A stretch of DNA of 11,232 nt. It comes from Aquifex sp. GTDB taxonomy: Bacteria; Aquificota; Aquificia; Aquificales; Aquificaceae. Shown piece by piece: positions 1-6,170 of the stretch. The notes under the pieces were generated by a model. The model was not told the origin of the DNA, made no database searches, and saw only the letters and a program-made list of their open reading frames with translations. Each line of letters starts with the position of its first letter. The stretch's first letter is position 1. Where the stretch lies: contig QNXQ01000025.1 in the NCBI GenBank assembly GCA_003978875.1, positions 1-11,232 of the forward strand. Reading direction: 5' to 3'. The position numbers were made by a program, and so were the translations under genes.

Positions 1-276
1 CAAACTTGCTGGGAAGTGTATGAAGGTAGTAGTGAGAATTGCACGATAGAAGTGTCAGACTCCAAAGGAGAAACGGTCCGCTATACCGTGGCAAAACTTG
101 TAACTCCTTTTGAACCTTTACCCCCTTCTGAAGGAAGTTTACAAGGGTCAAGCGGTAGTGGCGGAGGAGGAGGTTGCAACACGGGAAGTTACGAAATGGC
201 TATTGCAGGATTATTAGCTTTTCTCGGAAAAGTTATAAGAAGAAGAATTAGAAGGAAACGGCAATCTTTAGCATAG
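1..276 (+). CDS. 3' end of a surface/secreted protein with a GGGGC-type C-terminal sorting signal (5' part outside window)
   Basis: The reading frame is open from base 1, so the gene begins upstream; 91 residues are visible before the TAG at 274-276. The visible part starts with a short Cys-containing stretch (TCWEVYEG...NC) and a proline-rich spacer. It then has a Ser/Gly linker ending in GGGGGCNTG, a hydrophobic helix (MAIAGLLAFLGKVI) and a basic tail (RRRIRRKR). This tripartite end (Gly run plus Cys, membrane segment, Arg/Lys cluster) matches the layout of bacterial CTERM sorting signals of the Synerg-/JDVT-CTERM type, which are cleaved by intramembrane proteases of the rhombosortase or CPBP classes. 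I infer export and anchoring or release at the cell surface; the function of the main body is unknown. A GTG at 16 is internal and is not needed as a start. Its 3' end overlaps the last pilus-operon gene tail to tail. Confidence 0.75.
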   Translation, partial: QTCWEVYEGSSENCTIEVSDSKGETVRYTVAKLVTPFEPLPPSEGSLQGSSGSGGGGGCNTGSYEMAIAGLLAFLGKVIRRRIRRKRQSLA

Positions 277-1288
277 GAAATGCATCTGCTCCTCCTCCGT
301 CCTGCACGGTTATTGAACGAACGGAATTTTCTTTCACATTTATAATTGCATCAGCTTTTTCAAGTATATCATCCTCATCTTCATCTCCTCCCCAACCTTG
401 TCCGTAGTATTTTCCGTTTATCCAGACTTTCCATCCGTCATCTGTCCAACCGTAAAGCCTTATTTTCTTAATGGGAACTGAATACGGAGCTTCTATTTTA
501 ACGGAATTTATGCCTCCCAAGAATTCCATTACTATAGTTAAACTTTTTAAATGATCTTTATCACTTCTACATATACCGGTTGCTGGTGCCTCGTAAGTAT
601 CATTATTCAACCACCACCAAGAATATAGAAAGTTAGCAAAAATTGCCCATCCTTCTGAAGAATACTTATAACACTTTCCACTAATTTGCATCTTTTGATT
701 ATTATGCCCTCTTACTATTCCTAATTCGTGATTTATGTTTTCTCTCCATAGCGGTTTCCAAAGAAGGTGATAGTCTCTCAAGTATATCCACTTTATTGGA
801 GCATTATATCTGTATCTGTAGTTTACCTTTAACCCGTTCAAAGTATTTTTATACAATGTTGTTGTAACATTAATTCCAAGTATAGTTTTTTTCTTCTCTT
901 CCCATTTATAAACATCCATCTTGAAATAATACTTATGCTCGTAAACCACACACCAATTTCCTTCCCACCATAGACATTCTGGTCTTGTTGTCTTTCTTAT
1001 TTCTCTTTTTACATTTTCCGTATAAACAGTTACGGGAGCAAGCCATCTCGTGTAGTAGCTATCAAAATACCTGTTCACGTAAGAGTTTACCCTCTGGATT
1101 ACGTTCACCTGTGTTCCGGTTATTCTTTTTTCGTATTTCGGAGAAACGTTGATTTCCCTTACTTGAGGTTCTACTTTCGTGTTTATGTTATTGGATGGAA
1201 CGTGTATGGTTATCTTTCCCCCTTGAGGAGTGAGAAGCGCAAATGCAGTTCCTGCGGTTAACAAGCCTGCCACTATCTTCTTCCTCAT
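248..1288 (-). CDS. Secreted Trp/Tyr-rich protein with C-terminal carbohydrate-binding-like domain
   Basis: The last gene of the pilus operon encodes 346 residues. The ATG at 1288 is chosen because GGAGG at 1297-1301 lies 8 bases upstream; a TTG at 1312 would overlap the preceding gene. The N-terminus (MRKKIVAGLLTAGTAFALL) is a signal peptide and not a prepilin leader. The mature part is unusually rich in Trp and Tyr (about 16 Trp) and has four Cys (residues 105, 113, 206, 240). Near the C-terminus, GWTDDGWKVWINGKYYG (280-296) and later QDGGGADAF (329-337) follow the pattern 'DDG-x-x-V-x-NGK ... DGGG' seen in galactose-binding-like beta-sandwich domains. Inference: an exported adhesin or tip component for the pilus, comparable in position but not in sequence to PilV of R64. 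No family is recognised for the first 270 residues. Confidence 0.8.
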   Translation of the reverse strand: MRKKIVAGLLTAGTAFALLTPQGGKITIHVPSNNINTKVEPQVREINVSPKYEKRITGTQVNVIQRVNSYVNRYFDSYYTRWLAPVTVYTENVKREIRKTTRPECLWWEGNWCVVYEHKYYFKMDVYKWEEKKKTILGINVTTTLYKNTLNGLKVNYRYRYNAPIKWIYLRDYHLLWKPLWRENINHELGIVRGHNNQKMQISGKCYKYSSEGWAIFANFLYSWWWLNNDTYEAPATGICRSDKDHLKSLTIVMEFLGGINSVKIEAPYSVPIKKIRLYGWTDDGWKVWINGKYYGQGWGGDEDEDDILEKADAIINVKENSVRSITVQDGGGADAFPMLKIAVSF

Positions 1289-1294
1289 TTTCCG

Positions 1295-1301
1295 CACCTC
1301 C
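1295..1301 (-). promoter_or_regulatory. Ribosome binding site GGAGGTG deciding the start at 1288
   Basis: The complement of CACCTCC reads GGAGGTG, inside the 14-bp gap between the stop at 1303 and the ATG at 1288. It rules out the upstream TTG at 1312 as the start. Confidence 0.75.
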
Positions 1302-1302
1302 T

Positions 1303-1821
1303 TTACCAGCAACCTTCAAGTTTATTTCCTATGAAGTAGCAGGTGTGTTTGTATCTCGTTCCGAGGTATTGTTCCCTCGTGTTTATCGTTTGATAGATGC
1401 TTCCGATGTATCTCTTGCCGATGTATCTTATCCTTTCTACCCTGTTTCCTAAATACTTCGTCCTGCTTCCTTTGTAAACCGTTCTTATTACTTTCCTCTC
1501 TCCTAAAACCATTCTTCCGTCCGGATACCTATACCATACTTCCTTTATTTGTCTTTCGTATATGTTTTCCCTTCTGTATAACCTTGCTATGTCTCTCCTG
1601 TAAAGCCTTTCATACTTCCTTATTTCCCTTTGATTGATTATTTTCCTGTATAGTCTTTCGTAAACAGGTTGTTTTCTTATTGTAATTTCCAGTTCTCTGT
1701 TCATTTGTCTCGTTTTGTTTTCAAGTTGAGCTTTTGAAACAAACAAGATAGGAGAAGGTATTAAATCAAGTCCGAATGCAGTAGCGGTTATGAAAAGCAA
1801 TGTTCCCGCGAGCTTTCTCAT
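1303..1821 (-). CDS. Secreted Arg/Tyr-rich repeat protein of unknown function
   Basis: This gene encodes 172 residues and starts at an ATG with GGAGG at 1828-1832, 6 bases upstream. A signal peptide (MRKLAGTLLFITATAFG) is followed by a highly basic region: 26 of 172 residues are Arg and 16 are Tyr. Short internal repeats are visible: YERLYR at 54-59 and 70-75, a related LYRRENIYER at 81-90, and Y-[LI]-G-x-R units at 123-127 (YLGNR), 133-137 (YIGKR), 138-140 (YIG) and 152-156 (YLGTR). It ends in GCW with only two Cys. No known domain is recognised. It lies between a one-pass membrane protein and the Trp-rich secreted protein, so it is probably an extracellular or cell-envelope part of the same machine; binding to a negatively charged partner (DNA, polysaccharide) is only a guess from composition. 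Confidence 0.75.
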   Translation of the reverse strand: MRKLAGTLLFITATAFGLDLIPSPILFVSKAQLENKTRQMNRELEITIRKQPVYERLYRKIINQREIRKYERLYRRDIARLYRRENIYERQIKEVWYRYPDGRMVLGERKVIRTVYKGSRTKYLGNRVERIRYIGKRYIGSIYQTINTREQYLGTRYKHTCYFIGNKLEGCW

Positions 1822-1843
1822 GTTTCACCTCCCTTATTAATAA

Positions 1844-2194
1844 TTAAATTTTCCTTCCCCTCAGGTATTCAAGTCTTTTTCTTATCAGGTAAAGTATGTA
1901 ATCTTTGCTCCTGTATTTTTCATATTTCCACCCGTATCCGAGTATGTAGATGTTTTTGTCTGCGTAAATCACGAGGGGATTTATGTCGTTTACCCTTATG
2001 ATTTCCCCTTTCCTCAAGACAAAAGCTTTTAAATTTGCATCCAAGACTTTCAGCTTTACGGGAAAATCAGAAACCACTATCACCACCCTATCCTTCAGGG
2101 AAAATCCTACCGCTATTACAAGTCCTATCAGGATAATCAGGAGAACGTTGTTGAGAAAGACAAGCGTTCTTTCAATTTTTTTTACCCTACTCAT
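1844..2194 (-). CDS. Small one-pass inner-membrane protein of the pilus operon
   Basis: The gene encodes 116 residues from the ATG at 2194 (MSRVKKIERTLVFLNN). This start falls 10 bases after the stop of the preceding prepilin gene; a TTG at 2233 in the same frame would add 13 residues and overlap that gene by 29 bp. Neither has a strong ribosome binding site (AGAAGAG before the ATG). A basic N-terminus is followed by one membrane helix (about residues 13-35, VLLIILIGLVIAVGF). The remaining ~80 residues are predicted beta-rich and should lie outside the cytoplasm, with a basic, Tyr-rich end. I do not recognise the family. From its place and topology it could be an assembly or alignment subunit of the pilus machine. 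Confidence 0.7.
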   Translation of the reverse strand: MSRVKKIERTLVFLNNVLLIILIGLVIAVGFSLKDRVVIVVSDFPVKLKVLDANLKAFVLRKGEIIRVNDINPLVIYADKNIYILGYGWKYEKYRSKDYILYLIRKRLEYLRGRKI

Positions 2195-2204
2195 TTTTCT
2201 CTTC

Positions 2205-2750
2205 TTACCACGGACAATTGTAATTTCTGACAACGTATCTGTATCCCGCTCCTGCGTTCAGGTTATAGCACACGTTGTTTCCGTTTATGACAAAGTTTGA
2301 ATTCCCTGCAACCACGTATTGTCTTACTTCCGCATCGCTTACCCTGAGGCATATTCTTCTTATCCTTCCCCCGCTTACGGTCACGGAAGGCGGAAACGTT
2401 CTGAAAAGTCTTACAAAATCAGCACGAACGTCAAGGTAGTTGTCAAGAAGGTAAGGGGCTACCGTGTTGTATCCCGGGAGGTTTTTCCACAGGTAAGGTC
2501 TCACGACGCAGAGTAAATCCCTCGGGTCATTGGGATTGGGAATGGGAAAGTTCAGGTTTGGACTTTCTACCTTTAGTTGCATGTCCACGTTCATGAGTGC
2601 GGTGTCAAGGGCAACCACGTGTCCTATTATGCTGTCTGCCATTTTTCTCTTCAGTTCGGGAACGCTTACCTGATTTACGAAGAAAGTCAGCATTATTGCA
2701 AGAACGACAAGCGTAATTACGAGTTCTATTAACGTAAATCCTTTTTTCAT
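2205..2750 (-). CDS. Type IV prepilin-like protein (minor pilin/pseudopilin)
   Basis: The 181-residue product starts with a class III signal, MKKG|FTLIELV. It has a 4-residue basic leader, the cleavage Gly, Phe at mature +1, Glu at +5 and then a long hydrophobic helix (VITLVVLAIMLTFFV). A prepilin peptidase would cut after Gly4 and methylate Phe. The globular part has four Cys, including one next to the C-terminal Trp (NCPW), and these could form disulfides. The start codon overlaps the stop of the preceding prepilin gene in an ATGA, indicating translational coupling. Its size and the neighbouring prepilins suggest a minor pilin that initiates or caps the filament. No closer family assignment is possible from sequence alone. 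Confidence 0.88.
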   Translation of the reverse strand: MKKGFTLIELVITLVVLAIMLTFFVNQVSVPELKRKMADSIIGHVVALDTALMNVDMQLKVESPNLNFPIPNPNDPRDLLCVVRPYLWKNLPGYNTVAPYLLDNYLDVRADFVRLFRTFPPSVTVSGGRIRRICLRVSDAEVRQYVVAGNSNFVINGNNVCYNLNAGAGYRYVVRNYNCPW

Positions 2751-3202
2751 CTCAAGACTACTATCAGGTTATTTCCGCTTCTTACAAGACAGTAATTCTC
2801 AAGGTATCTTTGAAGAACAACGTCATTTCCCTTTCCGTAAATTATGAGTGCGGGTCTGTTGTTCAAGTTTCCGCAACTCGTGTTTCCGCTGTAAATCCTG
2901 TAGCCTATCCTCACCCCTCCTTTTTCCGCTATTCCGTTGCTGTTTACTTGAATTGATACGTAAGTTCCTCTCCACCCGGTTATTCCGCTTCCGTTCACGA
3001 GTTCTCTTAAATTGTTCGGATACCTTCCCACGTCCCTTGCAAATTCGTAAACTCCCTTAAAGATGTGATTTACCGCATCTCTTACTTCTGCGTACTTTGC
3101 ACTTCTCGTGGTGTTTTTAATTCCTCCCGCAAAAACCGTTACGAGCAGTGCAAGAATTACAAGAGCTATTACAAGTTCCGTTAAGGTAAATCCTCTTTTC
3201 AT
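2747..3202 (-). CDS. Type IV prepilin/GspG-like pseudopilin
   Basis: The 151-residue product has the prepilin signal MKRG|FTLTELV followed by a hydrophobic alpha-1 helix. In the globular domain, GRYPNNLRELVNGSGITGW followed by RGTY (from about residue 59) recalls the 'G-x-YP...L..L...W.GPY' signature of GspG-type major pseudopilins. Two Cys (about residues 108 and 137) could pair. The gene is coupled to its downstream prepilin neighbour by a 4-bp ATGA overlap and starts 6 bases after the preceding small gene. There is no good ribosome binding site, so translation may depend on coupling. Whether it is the major subunit or a minor one cannot be told here. Confidence 0.88.
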   Translation of the reverse strand: MKRGFTLTELVIALVILALLVTVFAGGIKNTTRSAKYAEVRDAVNHIFKGVYEFARDVGRYPNNLRELVNGSGITGWRGTYVSIQVNSNGIAEKGGVRIGYRIYSGNTSCGNLNNRPALIIYGKGNDVVLQRYLENYCLVRSGNNLIVVLR

Positions 3203-3208
3203 TTTTTC

Positions 3209-3544
3209 TTATTTGTAAATAAGTCTTATGCGTCTGTGAGCTACCCTTATCCCGTGTTCAAACTCCCTTTCGTATTCCTTTTCTATTTCTTCCATTCTCC
3301 TTCTTAAGTTTTTCACGCACATGTATTTTTCCATACCCCTCATTTCCTTACATCTTTTTATTTCCTTTTCCTTTTCCTTTATTTCTTCAACTTTCCTCAT
3401 GGCATCCCTGTATATGGAGTAACCCGTTTTTACCAGTTTTCTTGAAAGGAATGCCAAGTCTTCTTGTGTTTTTTTCTTCATCGCTTCATCCATGAGTGAA
3501 ATGGAAATGAAAGACACGAGGGAAAGCACGATAGCCATGAACAT
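3209..3544 (-). CDS. Small membrane-anchored coiled-coil protein
   Basis: The gene encodes 111 residues; GGAGG at 3553-3557 is 8 bases before the ATG. The N-terminus MFMAIVLSLVSFISISLM is hydrophobic (a membrane anchor or signal peptide) but has no prepilin Gly/Phe-Glu motif. The rest is almost entirely charged helix (KVEEIKEKEKEIKRCKEM, RRRMEEIEKEYEREFEHG) with clear coiled-coil character and two Cys. It sits between prepilin genes in the operon. By position it could be an assembly accessory or a helical spacer; I recognise no family. Confidence 0.75.
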   Translation of the reverse strand: MFMAIVLSLVSFISISLMDEAMKKKTQEDLAFLSRKLVKTGYSIYRDAMRKVEEIKEKEKEIKRCKEMRGMEKYMCVKNLRRRMEEIEKEYEREFEHGIRVAHRRIRLIYK

Positions 3545-3562
3545 GGCTTTTACCTCCCACCT

Positions 3563-4036
3563 TTACTGTATCGTGCAAACGAGATTACCCCTGTTGTAGT
3601 TGCAGTTTTCAAGCTTGTTTGCAAGCCTTTGTCCTATTACTGAATCAACCCCCTGTATGGTTAGAGTTCCCCTTTGAGTATTTGCGTTCCATGTCCACGT
3701 CCAGTTGTATTTATCAATTGCCCTTTGAGGAAGTTTCATGAAACCGTTGTTGTCGGTTGTGTTCCTCCTGCACTGACTGTCGGAAACCATGTTTCTGAAT
3801 TCGTTTGCATTTGCTGGAACGTTCGTTCCGCATTCGGGGGCTGTCCTTATATACTTGAAGGCTTGCGTCACGTCAACTATGAACTTCTGAATACCTGCTT
3901 CAAGTGCTTTGCTTTCTCCCCTCATTACCCTCGGAATGAAAATAGCAGCAAGTATTCCGAGAATAACCAAGACTATAACAAGTTCCGTCAGAGTAAAACC
4001 TTTTCTTGCTTTGTTAAAAATTCTATCCTTTCTCAT
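3563..4036 (-). CDS. Type IV prepilin with longer leader (candidate major pilin)
   Basis: The 157-residue product starts at the ATG at 4036, chosen because GGAGG at 4043-4047 is 6 bases upstream; the adjacent in-frame GTG at 4039 would leave only 3. The leader MRKDRIFNKARKG is 13 residues, longer and more basic than in the two other prepilins here. After it comes FTLTELVIVLVILGILAAIF, with Glu at mature +5 and a Pro at +22 in the helix, as in classical pilins. Four Cys are present, with the last pair (ENCNYNRGNLVC) near the C-terminus in the position of the pilin D-region disulfide. It lies directly after the ATPase gene, as pilS follows the pilQ-pilR pair in R64-type clusters. This is the best candidate for the main filament subunit. 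Confidence 0.9.
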   Translation of the reverse strand: MRKDRIFNKARKGFTLTELVIVLVILGILAAIFIPRVMRGESKALEAGIQKFIVDVTQAFKYIRTAPECGTNVPANANEFRNMVSDSQCRRNTTDNNGFMKLPQRAIDKYNWTWTWNANTQRGTLTIQGVDSVIGQRLANKLENCNYNRGNLVCTIQ

Positions 4037-4042
4037 CACGCA

Positions 4043-4047
4043 CCTCC
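4043..4047 (-). promoter_or_regulatory. Ribosome binding site GGAGG deciding the prepilin start at 4036
   Basis: The complement of CCTCC, 6 bases before the ATG at 4036. It favours that ATG over the GTG at 4039. Confidence 0.65.
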
Positions 4048-4056
4048 TTTTTAAAG

Positions 4057-5589
4057 TTATATTTTAGTTCCGAGCAAGCTTTCTGCATCGTCCTTGTCTA
4101 TTAATCCTTTTTCGTATAAATCTCTTACTGTGTAGTCATAGGTTTCTTTTCTTTCTTTCATCCTTTCGTATATTTCCCAGTATTTTCCTTGGGCAAGGAG
4201 TTTCCTCGTTTCGTCGTCGGGTATGAACATCTCCACTATCGGGAATTTTCTTCCGTCTTTTAGCTTTACGAGCTTGAGGTTTAAGGACATGAGAAGGTTT
4301 GAAGCGAAAACCTGTCCTATGCTTTCTTCTGTTTCTCCCGTCTTTAAAAGTTCGTCCTTGAACCTCAAGAGGGCGTCTATGCAGTTGGAAGCGTGAATGG
4401 TTGTGAAGGTAAGGTGTCCCGTTCTTGAAGCCCTGATGACGAGCTGGGCAGTATCGGGTTCTCTTACCTCTCCCACGACAATTATGTCGGGGTTCTGTCT
4501 CAGAAAAGACTTTATTGCATCGGAAAATTCCAGCAGTTCTTCCCTTCTCTGAACGTGGTCCACTTCCTTTAGGGTTCTTTCCACGGGGTCTTCTATGGTC
4601 TTAATCACGAGAACTATTCCTTTTTGTTCATAAAGCTCTCTTATTTCGTTCACGGTTGCGGAAATGAGGGTTGATTTTCCGCTTCCCGTCGGTCCGGAAA
4701 CGAGTATGAGTCCCTGAACAGCCTTTGCCTTTTCAAGAATTTTCTCCCTTATCTCTTCTGGATAACCGAGGCTCTTTAAAGTTTCCCTGAAAAATCCCGT
4801 TGTTTCTATCAGCCTTGCGGTTGCACTTTTCCCCGCTATCGTTTTTATTACCTCTACCCTGAGTTCAAGTCCCAGTTCGGGAAGTCTTATAGCACCGCTT
4901 TGAGGAACGTCTTCTTCCGATAACCGCATTCCTGCCTGCGTCATTATTGCGTTTATCATCGCTTCTCCTTCTTCGTAGGAAAGGATATCTACCACCCTTG
5001 AACCTCTTTCTCCCACGTATTTGAACCTTATTTCGTATAAGTTCGTAAGAGGAGAAATTATTATGTCTTCCACGTCACCTTTTCTTTTTGCTTGCATGAG
5101 TATCGTGTAAAACTTTCCCCATACGTTTTCCTCTTGGGTTTTTATGTGTTCTTCATGGGCAAACTCCTCGTAAACGTTCTTGGGAATTATCGTGTCTACT
5201 CCGCTCAAAGGAAGATAATGATACGTGTGGTTTTGGTCTCTTAAGACTTCTCCTACCATCTTTGCATCGCCTAAGGGTTTTTCCGCGAAATTGAGTCCGT
5301 ATGCTTTTGCTACCGCTTTCGCAAACTCCTCATAGCTTATGTCAAAATGATGGGAAAGGATGTCGGGAAGTGATAAGTCCGTTGCTTCACGGTATTTGAG
5401 TATTTCTTTGTAGTTTATGCTTTTTCCCGTTTCTTCAAAAAGTATGTCAAAAACTTTCTTAAGTCTTTCACTTATTTCTACCTTTTCTGAAACCTCCGAT
5501 TTTCTTTCTTTTTTCTCTTTCTTTACTTCTTTCTTCTTCAGGAAAGGTATCTTAAGCTTTAAAGGTATGTTCAACTTTTTTATCATCAT
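4057..5589 (-). CDS. Type IV pilus / type II secretion ATPase (GspE/PilT superfamily, PilQ-like)
   Basis: This 510-residue cytoplasmic hexameric ATPase would power pilus assembly or retraction. A Lys-rich N-terminus (1-35) is followed by a GspE-N-like domain (about 40-105, ending KAVAKAYGLNF). Next comes a PAS-like N-terminal half of the motor, and then all four motor motifs: Walker A GPTGSGKS (299-306), Asp box IEDPVE (332-337), Walker B DIIVVGEVRE (368-377) and His box GHLTFTTIHAS (391-401). The only Cys is residue 403, so the zinc-binding tetracysteine of GspE/PilB is absent. The end (RKFPIVEMFIPDDETRKLL..GKY) resembles the PilT C-terminus. This, with the PilO- and PilP-like neighbours, fits PilQ of R64-type thin pili. 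The gene overlaps the preceding one by 4 bp (ATGA), with a GAGAGGTGA ribosome binding site. Confidence 0.93.
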   Translation of the reverse strand: MMIKKLNIPLKLKIPFLKKKEVKKEKKERKSEVSEKVEISERLKKVFDILFEETGKSINYKEILKYREATDLSLPDILSHHFDISYEEFAKAVAKAYGLNFAEKPLGDAKMVGEVLRDQNHTYHYLPLSGVDTIIPKNVYEEFAHEEHIKTQEENVWGKFYTILMQAKRKGDVEDIIISPLTNLYEIRFKYVGERGSRVVDILSYEEGEAMINAIMTQAGMRLSEEDVPQSGAIRLPELGLELRVEVIKTIAGKSATARLIETTGFFRETLKSLGYPEEIREKILEKAKAVQGLILVSGPTGSGKSTLISATVNEIRELYEQKGIVLVIKTIEDPVERTLKEVDHVQRREELLEFSDAIKSFLRQNPDIIVVGEVREPDTAQLVIRASRTGHLTFTTIHASNCIDALLRFKDELLKTGETEESIGQVFASNLLMSLNLKLVKLKDGRKFPIVEMFIPDDETRKLLAQGKYWEIYERMKERKETYDYTVRDLYEKGLIDKDDAESLLGTKI

Positions 5590-6170
5590 TTCACCTCTCC
5601 CCTAAGGAGTTTTGCCAGCTCTTCGGAAGAAAGGGGAATTTCCTGCTGAGGCTGGACTGATATTTGCGTTGTGGAGAGGTTTTCCATGCTTATTTCTTCA
5701 AGACTTTTTGGTCTCTTCAGGGAAGTAACGAGGGTAATCTGTCTCCTTATACCTTGATTTTCAACCACTATTTTCGTGGGAGTAACCTTTACGATTTTCC
5801 ATCCTTCTATCCTTGAACCTTCGCTTACCGCAATTCCTTTAGCAACAACTACCGTTTTCCCCACTATGCCTTTTATCTCAACTCCCGGAGGAACGGTAAC
5901 GTAATAACCTTTAAACCATTGTTGCTTCTTGTAATTCTTCGCCTTTATGAGGTTTGCCTCTTTCAGGAGTTTCTGGAGTTTCAGTTCAAGCTCCAGAACT
6001 TTGCCCCTGTATCTGAGTTCCTTCAGCGTGTTCTTTAACTTTTCTTCCTCAAGTTGTTTCTTAAGTTCTATAATCTTTAGTTCTTCCTCCGGAAGCCTGA
6101 ACCTGAGACCCTCCTCTTGAGCCATCAGCACCGAGACAAGACCTAAAAATCCTAATAGTGCAACCCTCAT
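5586..6170 (-). CDS. PilP-like periplasmic pilus assembly protein
   Basis: The gene encodes 194 residues. The ATG at 6170 has GGAGG about 8 bases upstream and opens a signal peptide (MRVALLGFLGLVSVLMAQ), which supports this start. A charged coiled coil follows (about 27-75, PEEELKIIELKKQLEEEKL). A beta domain (about 88-150) contains VSEGSRIEGWKIVKV and then VVENQGIRRQITL. This is the 'V-x-x-G-x-x-I-x-G-(W/Y)-x-V ... G-x-x-x-x-L' pattern of PilP/GspC homology-region domains, which dock onto the secretin. The last 40 residues are a flexible tail. In R64-type clusters pilP lies between pilO and the ATPase gene exactly as here. The 5' end overlaps the preceding reading frame by 110 bp. Confidence 0.82.
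   Translation of the reverse strand: MRVALLGFLGLVSVLMAQEEGLRFRLPEEELKIIELKKQLEEEKLKNTLKELRYRGKVLELELKLQKLLKEANLIKAKNYKKQQWFKGYYVTVPPGVEIKGIVGKTVVVAKGIAVSEGSRIEGWKIVKVTPTKIVVENQGIRRQITLVTSLKRPKSLEEISMENLSTTQISVQPQQEIPLSSEELAKLLRGEVK

Noticed and set aside
218..232. Hairpin CTTTTC-TCG-GAAAAG as terminator of the pilus operon
   Set aside because: It has a 6-bp AT-rich stem with no T-run on the minus strand and lies inside the membrane helix of the plus-strand gene.
162..299. 11-bp inverted repeat CGGAGGAGGAG (162-172) / CTCCTCCTCCG (289-299) around the convergent gene ends
   Set aside because: Both arms encode Gly-rich stretches in their own genes (GGGG and DGGG), so the match is best explained by Gly codon use; the 116-base loop is too long for a terminator.
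2715..4010. Similar DNA stretches at the 5' ends of the three prepilin genes (around 2725, 3180 and 3980)
   Set aside because: They encode the conserved prepilin leader and F-T-L-x-E-L-V helix; no repeat beyond the coding need.
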